Shown here: one piece after another, positions 58,335 through 64,000 of the stretch
Layout of the letters: each line of letters starts with the position of its first letter
Position numbering within the stretch: the stretch's first letter is position 1
The notes under the pieces: model-generated
Databases searched by the model: none
Told to the model about the DNA's origin: nothing
Seen by the model: the letters and a program-made list of their open reading frames with translations, nothing else
Translations under genes and position numbers: made by a program
Origin: Paracoccus sp. MC1862
Lineage (GTDB): Bacteria > Pseudomonadota > Alphaproteobacteria > Rhodobacterales > Rhodobacteraceae
Direction of reading: 5' to 3'
Assembly: GCF_016617715.1 (NCBI RefSeq)
Contig: NZ_CP067227.1
Location: 1-64,000, forward strand
DNA: 64,000 nucleotides

Positions 58335-59702
58335 TCATTTCCCGGCCGGGGGGGTCATGAACACCCCCTCGATCATTGATTTTACGTCAAACCCGCCTGA
58401 TTCGATACGGGTCTCCCGCGCCATCGCCTTTGAAATGGCGGCGGCGGTGCGGGGGCCGGGAATGCCGTCCGCCGGTCCCACCGCAAAGCCCGCCTCGTTC
58501 AGCGCGGACTGGATCAGCCGCAGGCTGTCGCCGCCGGGGGGCAGGCCCGCCGCGCCGTCGGCCAGGGCCCCCGGCGCGCGGATCAGGTGGATGCGGTCAA
58601 GCCCGCGGGCATCGCGGATGACCAGCACCGCAAGGCGTCCGTCGGCGCTGACCTCGATCTGCCGCAGGCCGGTCCCGGTCCACAGCGTGCCGGCGCGGGC
58701 AAGGCCGTCGCCCTCGCGCCGGAACCGCAGGATGCCCTCCTGCCCCGGCCCGCCGACGAAGATGACCGAGCCGTCGCGGCTTGCCGCAAGCAGCGTGAAG
58801 GCGCCGTCGCCCGCCCCCAGATCGGCCGAGCCGGCGCGGGACAACTGCTGCGTGCCGCCGTCCAGCCGCAGCAGGTCAAGGGTGCCGGTGTTCGGCTCAA
58901 GCGCCAGCACCGCATCGGCGGTGCCGCCCGCATCCGCCAGCACCGCGTGGACGACGCTGTTCAGCGTGGCCGGGGCGTCCTTGCTGAAGACATTGGCCAC
59001 CCGGAAGCAGCCGCCGGGGAAGGCCGCCGCCGGGTCCGGCCGGACCAGCCCCGCTTCCAGCAGCGCGCCATCGGCGGTCGAGGCGACATAGCCCGGCCGG
59101 TCCGGGGGGCCGAACAGGCTGAACTGCGCCGGCACGCCGCATCGCAGCCGCAGCTCATCGGGCGTCTCGCCGGGGTGGAAGGGCCGCTCGGGATAGCCGG
59201 CCACGGTGAACTGCGTGGGCGTGGTCACGAAGATGCGCTCTCCGCCGTCATGCGCGGCCTGGCTGTAGCGCGGGAAATCGACGCGGGCATTGTCGGGAAA
59301 GCTGATGAAGACGGCAGGCGGGTCCGCGGGGCGGGCGGGATTGAGGGTGATCACCATGCCGCTGCGCGACCCCGCCGGGCCGCCGGGCCGGGCGGCCCGC
59401 TGGCCCGCGGCATAGACAAGGCCAGCGGGGGTGATCTCGATGTCGCTGACGATGGTTTCCGTTTGCCACAGCGCCGCCCGGCGGACCGGGTCCAGGCGCC
59501 ATTGCACGATGGCCGATCCGGTCCCCTCGCCATCCGGGGCCACGGCGGCGAACAGCCCGCCCGTTGCGGCATCGATGGCGATGCTCTGGACCGGGGGGAC
59601 GTCGTGGATGATGTCGAAGCCCGCCCCATCCCCCCCGGGACCGGGCGCTTGCGCCTGCGCCGCAGTTGCCAGGACCGTCAGGACGCAGAGGAAGGCACGC
59701 AT
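58335..59702 (-). CDS. Secreted beta-propeller with peptidoglycan-binding domain
   Basis: Exported protein (455 aa). Signal peptide AFLCVLTVLATAAQAQ, then repeated propeller-type strands (VQSIAIDAATGGLFAAVAPD, IVSDIEITPAGLVYAAGQR, ASRDGSVIFVGGPGQEGILR, GLRQIEVSADGRLAVLVIRD), then a C-terminal peptidoglycan-binding-1-like helix set (IQSALNEAGFAVGPADGIPG, then PRTAAAISKAM). Probably bound to the wall while the propeller presents an interaction surface. The second beta-propeller of the locus, after the one on gpJ. Start overlaps the neighbouring gene end by 25 bp. Confidence 0.8.
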   Translation of the reverse strand: MRAFLCVLTVLATAAQAQAPGPGGDGAGFDIIHDVPPVQSIAIDAATGGLFAAVAPDGEGTGSAIVQWRLDPVRRAALWQTETIVSDIEITPAGLVYAAGQRAARPGGPAGSRSGMVITLNPARPADPPAVFISFPDNARVDFPRYSQAAHDGGERIFVTTPTQFTVAGYPERPFHPGETPDELRLRCGVPAQFSLFGPPDRPGYVASTADGALLEAGLVRPDPAAAFPGGCFRVANVFSKDAPATLNSVVHAVLADAGGTADAVLALEPNTGTLDLLRLDGGTQQLSRAGSADLGAGDGAFTLLAASRDGSVIFVGGPGQEGILRFRREGDGLARAGTLWTGTGLRQIEVSADGRLAVLVIRDARGLDRIHLIRAPGALADGAAGLPPGGDSLRLIQSALNEAGFAVGPADGIPGPRTAAAISKAMARETRIESGGFDVKSMIEGVFMTPPAGK

Positions 59703-61258
59703 TCGTCGCTCGCATTGGCGGGATCGAGTTTCAGCCGGGGCAGGTCGTCGAAGCCGGTGGTGGACAGGTCCGAGGGCGAGACCGGCGGCTGCATCTCGGC
59801 CAGGAAGTCGATCACCTCCTGGTCGCTGTCGAAGACCCGGCATTCGACCGGCCGCGCGCCCCCCGACCCGTCCCCGCCCTCGGGCAGCCGGATCAGCGCC
59901 CGCTGGATCACCGCCGCCCCCTGCGGGTCCGGGCCGCCCGCCGCCTCGGGCCTGACCAGCGCGACAAAGATGACCCGGTTCCAGGGATGGGCCGGGTCGA
60001 TCCAGTTCCGCCCGGCGACATATTCCCGGAACTCGTGCTCGAAGTCGTTGAGATACAGCTCTGCCCGGTATTCGCCCCAATCCGAGGGGCCGCCGGGATT
60101 GGGCAGGTTCACAAAGGCTTCCTTGCACCGTCCGGGCCGCGCGGCCGCGGCGTAGAAGGCGGGCGAGCGGAAATACTGCTCTGAATCCCGCTGGCCCTGG
60201 TAGGGCATCAGAAGCCTGCTGCAGAGATGCAGCGTCTGGCTCAACGGCCGTCCCGGAAGCTGCATCCGGTAGGCGAAGGTCAGGGTCAGCGTCAGGCTGC
60301 TGTCCGAGAACTTCGCCTTGGTCGTCCAGGTCGGGCGCTGCAGGATCGTCGAGATGCTGGACACCCGCCCGGCCAGCGGCTGCGCGGGCTGCAGCGTATC
60401 CCTGAGCAGCCGCAGGACCGGCTCGATATCGGCCTGGCCCTCGCCGGGGCCGGCGAAGATGTCCGCCACATCGGCAAGGCCGCTGGTCACGACATTCAGC
60501 GCCTGCTGGGTTTCCTGCAGCATCCCTTCGGTCTTCCCGACCCGTGCCGACAGCGCGCCGGTGGTCCGGTTCAGGGCGGCGATGCCGGTGGCGGGCCGCG
60601 GGTCGCAGTCGATGGGGGTGGCCTGCGGCACCAGATGGGCAAGCGCCGCCATGGGGGCGATCGCGACATGGCGCCTGTCATCCGCCACGTCGGCCAGCAT
60701 CCCAGCGACCCGGCCCTCGCCGTCAAGAAGCGGCGCGCCGAGAAAGCCGCGCCCGTCCCATCCATCGGGCCGCGTCACCCGGTAATGGGTGACGACGCCG
60801 CCCGAAAGGACCGGCTCGACCGGGATCTCGCCATCCGCCCGCAGGCGCAGGCCCGCTTGTCCCGGCGGACAGGCGCTCAGCCGTGCCCTGGCCAGCGGCG
60901 GTTCCTGCGGGCTGCGGACAAGCACCGCCGCCGGGCCGTCTGCCGCGGCCACGCCCGCCGGGAATGCCGGGCCGCCATTGCCGAAAAGCTCGATGGTCCG
61001 GTCGGGCACGCTGGTCTTGGCAAAGCGCACGGCAGGGCTGAACCGGGCCGGGTCGCCCACCGCGCCCTGCGCGGTCAGCAGGCTGTCGGGGCCGATGGCG
61101 AAGGCGACGCCCCGGAAGGGCGGCGGCTCGCGCCCCGGCACCGCTGCCGGGCCGGTGGCCGTGACCGCGAAAAGCTGCGGCTCTGCCGGCTGGGACAGGG
61201 CCGGTCCGGCAGCCGTGAAAATGGACAAGGCAATCTTCAGTGGGTCGATCAAACGCAT
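59678..61258 (-). CDS. Trypsin-fold pseudoprotease with C-terminal domain
   Basis: Exported protein (526 aa) with a signal peptide (KIALSIFTAAGPALS). Residues 30-200 follow the layout of the neighbouring proteases (FRGVAFAIGPDSLLTAQGAV, then GWDGRGFLGAPLLDGEGRVA), but the His motif TAAHC is TAQGAV and GDSGGPL is GFLGAPLL, so both His and Ser are gone. A middle helical part (NRTTGALSARVGKTEGMLQE) leads to a C-terminal domain of about 230 residues that I do not recognise. Divergent from the GntP permease; first gene of the minus-strand set. May be a binding or regulatory partner for the active proteases. Confidence 0.75.
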   Translation of the reverse strand: MRLIDPLKIALSIFTAAGPALSQPAEPQLFAVTATGPAAVPGREPPPFRGVAFAIGPDSLLTAQGAVGDPARFSPAVRFAKTSVPDRTIELFGNGGPAFPAGVAAADGPAAVLVRSPQEPPLARARLSACPPGQAGLRLRADGEIPVEPVLSGGVVTHYRVTRPDGWDGRGFLGAPLLDGEGRVAGMLADVADDRRHVAIAPMAALAHLVPQATPIDCDPRPATGIAALNRTTGALSARVGKTEGMLQETQQALNVVTSGLADVADIFAGPGEGQADIEPVLRLLRDTLQPAQPLAGRVSSISTILQRPTWTTKAKFSDSSLTLTLTFAYRMQLPGRPLSQTLHLCSRLLMPYQGQRDSEQYFRSPAFYAAAARPGRCKEAFVNLPNPGGPSDWGEYRAELYLNDFEHEFREYVAGRNWIDPAHPWNRVIFVALVRPEAAGGPDPQGAAVIQRALIRLPEGGDGSGGARPVECRVFDSDQEVIDFLAEMQPPVSPSDLSTTGFDDLPRLKLDPANASDECVPSSAS

Positions 61259-61451
61259 CGCCGACACCGTCCGGTCGGACCGCCGCGTCACCCGAAAAGG
61301 ACGGACCGGCAGCCACAGCCAAAGGTAGCATCCTTCGGCGATCCTGTCGAGACAGGCGCAAAGGGGCGCAGCCCCCACGCGCAACAATGCTTGTCATTGC
61401 CGGACGTTCTTGCAACTTTCTTTTCCAAACAACCACAAGGTGACGTCGGAC

Positions 61452-62834
61452 ATGGGACTCCTTGGCATCGTTCTTTCGCTCGGGCTGCTGATGTATCTCG
61501 CCTATCGCGGGATCAACGTGCTGATCCTCGCGCCGCTGCTGGCGCTGCTGGCCGTGCTGCTGTCGGGGGATCTGCCGATCCTCGCGACCTACACGCAGGT
61601 CTTCATGCGCTCGCTCGGCGGCTATGTGATCATCTACTTCCCGCTGTTCCTGCTGGGGGCGATCTTCGGCAAGGTCATGGCCGACAGCGGCGCCGCCCGC
61701 ACCATCGCCGAGAAGATCGTGGCCAGCGTCGGCGCGCATCGCGCCATCCTGGCGGTGGTGCTGGCCTGCGGGGTGCTGACCTACGGGGGCGTGTCGCTCT
61801 TCGTGGTGGCCTTCGCCATCTATCCCATCGCCAACGCGCTGTTCCGCCGCGCGGACGTGCCCAAGCGCCTGCTGCCCGCGGCCATCGCGCTGGGGTCGTT
61901 CACCTTCACCATGACGGCCTTCCCCGGCACGCCGGCGATCCAGAACGCGATCCCGATGCCCTTCTTCGGCACCAACGTCTTCGCCGCGCCCATCCTCGGC
62001 ACCATTGCGGGGGTCATCATGCTGGTGGGGGGCGTCCTGTGGCTGAACCGCCGCTCGGCCGCCGCGCACGCCCGGTCGGAAGGCTACGGCGACCACCCGC
62101 GCACCGCCGCCGACAGCTCGCTGCCCGAGGACATGGACCTGCCGGGCTTCGGCATCGCCATCCTGCCGGTGGTCTCGGTCATCGTGCTGAACGCGGTCTT
62201 CACCTACATCGTCATCCCGCGGATGGACGCGAGCTACCTCGCGCAGCCGGAATACGGCGCGACCACGCTGCAATCGGTTGCGGGCATCTGGGCCATCATC
62301 GTGGCGCTGGTGCTGTCGATCGTGCTGGCGATCGCGCTGAACTGGCACCGTTTCACCAACCTGACCGACAGCGTGAACAGCGGCACGATGGGCTCGCTGC
62401 TGCCGATCTTCAACACCGCCTCCGAGGTGGGATACGGCGCGGTCATCGCGTCGCTGCCGGCCTTTGCCATCATCCGCGACGCGGTGCTGGGACTGTTCCC
62501 GACCAACCCGGTGGCCTCGCTGGCTGTGGCCGTGAACGTGCTGGCGGGGATCACCGGCTCGGCCTCGGGCGGCATGTCCATCGCGCTGCAGGCCTTGGGC
62601 GAGCAGTTCGCCGCGATGGCGCGCGAGCAGGGCATCAGCATGGAGCTGATGCACCGCGTCACCGCCCTTGCCTCGGGCGGCTTCGACGCGCTGCCCCACA
62701 ACGGCGCGGTCATCACCCTGCTGGCGATCACCGGGCTGACCCACAAGAAAAGCTACGGCGACATCTTCGTCGTGTCGGTCGCGATCCCGGTCTTCGCCAC
62801 CATCGTCGTGATCCTGCTGGGAGCGATGGGCTAG
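61452..62834 (+). CDS. GntP-family permease
   Basis: Inner-membrane proton symporter (460 aa) of the GntP type with about 12-14 helices. MGLLGIVLSLGLLMYLAYRG, AILAVVLACGVLTYGGVSLF and AFPGTPAIQNAIPMPFFGTN are typical, as is NVLAGITGSASGGMSIALQA near the C-terminus. Members carry gluconate or 3-hydroxybutyrate. The CoA-transferase 3 bp downstream favours a short hydroxy- or keto-acid rather than gluconate. ATG 61452 starts directly at the first helix. Confidence 0.88.
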   Translation: MGLLGIVLSLGLLMYLAYRGINVLILAPLLALLAVLLSGDLPILATYTQVFMRSLGGYVIIYFPLFLLGAIFGKVMADSGAARTIAEKIVASVGAHRAILAVVLACGVLTYGGVSLFVVAFAIYPIANALFRRADVPKRLLPAAIALGSFTFTMTAFPGTPAIQNAIPMPFFGTNVFAAPILGTIAGVIMLVGGVLWLNRRSAAAHARSEGYGDHPRTAADSSLPEDMDLPGFGIAILPVVSVIVLNAVFTYIVIPRMDASYLAQPEYGATTLQSVAGIWAIIVALVLSIVLAIALNWHRFTNLTDSVNSGTMGSLLPIFNTASEVGYGAVIASLPAFAIIRDAVLGLFPTNPVASLAVAVNVLAGITGSASGGMSIALQALGEQFAAMAREQGISMELMHRVTALASGGFDALPHNGAVITLLAITGLTHKKSYGDIFVVSVAIPVFATIVVILLGAMG

Positions 62835-62837
62835 GCC

Positions 62838-64000
62838 ATGGCGGACAAGATCGTTCCCGCCCGCGACGCCGCGGCCCTTGTCCATTCGGGCGACACCGTC
62901 ACCACCTCGGGCTTTGTCGGCGCGGGCGTCCCCGAGGCGCTGCTGAAGGCGCTGGCCGACCGCTTCGCCGAGGAAGGCCACCCCCGCGACCTGACCCTGC
63001 TGTTCGCCGCCGGACAGGGCGACGGCAAGGGCCGGGGACTGGACCGGCTGGCGGCGCCCGGCCTCGTCAAGCGCATCGTCGGCGGCCACTGGGGGCTGAT
63101 CCCGCAATTGGGCGCGCGGGCGCTGGCGGGCGAGATCGCGGGCTGGAACTTCCCGCAAGGGGTGATCTCGCATCTGTACCGCGACATCGCCGCGGGCAAG
63201 GCGGGCAGCCTGACCCATGTGGGGCTGGAAACCTTTGTCGATCCGCGGCTGGAAGGCGGCCGCATCAGCCCCGCCGCGACAGAGGACCTGGTCGAGCTTG
63301 TCACCGTCGCAGGCGTCGAGCGGCTGTTCTTCAAGGCCATGCCGATCCATGTGGCGCTGCTGCGCGGGTCCACCGCCGATCAGCGCGGCAACATCACCAT
63401 GGAACGCGAGGCCCTGATCCTCGACAATCTCGCGCAGGCGATGGCGGCGCGGAACTCGGGCGGCGTGGTGATCGTCCAGGTGGACGAGGTGGTGGCCGCG
63501 GGCAGCCTGCCCGCGCGCGAGGTGGTGATCCCCGGCGCGCTGGTCGATGCCGTGGTCGTGGCGCCCCCGGACCTGCACCCGCAGACCTATGCCACGCAAT
63601 ACAACCGCTACTACACCGGCCGCTACCGCGCCCCCGCCGATGCGGCCGCCCCCCTGCCCCTGACCGACCGCAAGGTGATCGCCCGCCGCGCCGCCTTTGA
63701 ATTGCCGGTGGGCGGCGTCGTCAACCTCGGCATCGGGATGCCCGAAGGGGTGGCGGCGGTCGCGGCGGAAGAAGGGCTGCTGGACCATGTGACGCTGACG
63801 GCCGAGCCGGGGGTGATCGGCGGCCAGCCGGCAGGTGGCCTCGACTTCGGCGCGGCGGTCAATACCGAGGCCACCATCGCCCAGAACCAGCAGTTCGACT
63901 TCTACGACGGCGGCGGCCTCGACCTCGCCTGCCTCGGGATGGCCGAGGTGGACGGGACGGGCAACGTGAACGTCAGCCGCTTCGGCCCGAAGCTCGCCGG
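62838..64000 (+). CDS. Fused acyl-CoA:acetate/3-ketoacid CoA-transferase, partial
   Basis: Family I CoA-transferase with A and B halves in one chain (YdiF-like); the first 387 residues are in the window and the 3' end is cut off. Subunit-A signatures GDTVTTSGFVGAGVPEALLK and DQRGNITMEREALI are followed by subunit-B start GVVNLGIGMPEGVAAVAAEE and TAEPGVIGG with the catalytic Glu. Three bp after the permease stop, so co-expressed. Probably activates the acid brought in by the permease (acetoacetate or 3-hydroxybutyrate type). Confidence 0.9.
   Translation, partial: MADKIVPARDAAALVHSGDTVTTSGFVGAGVPEALLKALADRFAEEGHPRDLTLLFAAGQGDGKGRGLDRLAAPGLVKRIVGGHWGLIPQLGARALAGEIAGWNFPQGVISHLYRDIAAGKAGSLTHVGLETFVDPRLEGGRISPAATEDLVELVTVAGVERLFFKAMPIHVALLRGSTADQRGNITMEREALILDNLAQAMAARNSGGVVIVQVDEVVAAGSLPAREVVIPGALVDAVVVAPPDLHPQTYATQYNRYYTGRYRAPADAAAPLPLTDRKVIARRAAFELPVGGVVNLGIGMPEGVAAVAAEEGLLDHVTLTAEPGVIGGQPAGGLDFGAAVNTEATIAQNQQFDFYDGGGLDLACLGMAEVDGTGNVNVSRFGPKLA

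Noticed and set aside
60227..63700. 1157-residue plus-strand open frame at the right end
   Set aside because: It runs antisense to the pseudoprotease and then out of frame through the permease and CoA-transferase, both of which have strong family motifs in other frames.

Overview
The window is about 64 kb of very GC-rich DNA (roughly two-thirds G+C) with short intergenic gaps. Gene families and codon use suggest an alphaproteobacterium, most likely Rhodobacteraceae/Paracoccus-like; this is inferred from family resemblance, not from a marker gene. A plasmid-type parAB pair, a dense palindrome array that looks like a centromere, and a toxin-antitoxin pair at the left end indicate a large plasmid or chromid rather than the main chromosome. 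No replication initiator is visible; it may lie just left of position 1.

Layout. 0-3.9 kb: parA, parB, about ten parS-like palindromes at ~46-bp spacing, then a Phd/VapC-type toxin-antitoxin pair. 3.9-18.5 kb: a Bcr/CflA-type exporter and a catabolic region. The latter has a PcaD-like hydrolase, a frameshifted aromatic-acid-type MFS transporter, a ten-gene minus-strand operon (3-oxoacid CoA-transferase A/B, NTF2-like, MBL-fold, thiolase, acetyl-CoA hydrolase/transferase, GST, acyl-CoA dehydrogenase, MaoC-type hydratase, CitE-type lyase), a divergent IclR regulator and a HAD phosphatase. A shared operator-like sequence links the IclR promoter region with the transporter promoter region. The set reads as a route that takes a (methyl-)3-oxoadipate to acetyl-CoA and pyruvate through a citramalyl-CoA-like step.

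18.6-23.5 kb is a mobile island: a serine recombinase with an abnormal N-terminus, a frameshifted IS110-family element, an intact serine recombinase preceded by palindromic res-like sites, and a 5'-truncated helix-turn-helix gene. 24-30 kb holds an HWE-type PAS sensor kinase, an SGNH hydrolase with carbohydrate-binding modules, and a decayed cyanophycin locus (isoaspartyl peptidase and internally deleted cyanophycin synthetase remnants). 30-34.6 kb is a glutaryl-CoA module (LysR, GcdH, class III CoA-transferase, tripartite tricarboxylate-type binding protein). 35-42.7 kb has a ribbon-helix-helix regulator with a PHB-depolymerase-like esterase, and a giant RTX animal-type haem peroxidase.

44.3-55.2 kb, plus strand, is a compact contractile injection system (CIS): sheath, tube, adaptor, VgrG/gp5-like spike, spike tip, gp25, gpJ fused to a beta-propeller, gpI, and two membrane proteins, one with PASTA-like repeats. 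Converging on it from the minus strand (55.3-61.3 kb) are five exported proteins: a trypsin-like protease, a chitinase-protease fusion, a tiny Cys-rich lipoprotein, a beta-propeller with a peptidoglycan-binding domain, and a protease-like protein that has lost its catalytic residues. This 17-kb CIS and envelope-enzyme block is the best candidate for an undescribed system. The right end carries a GntP-type permease and a CoA-transferase cut by the window edge.
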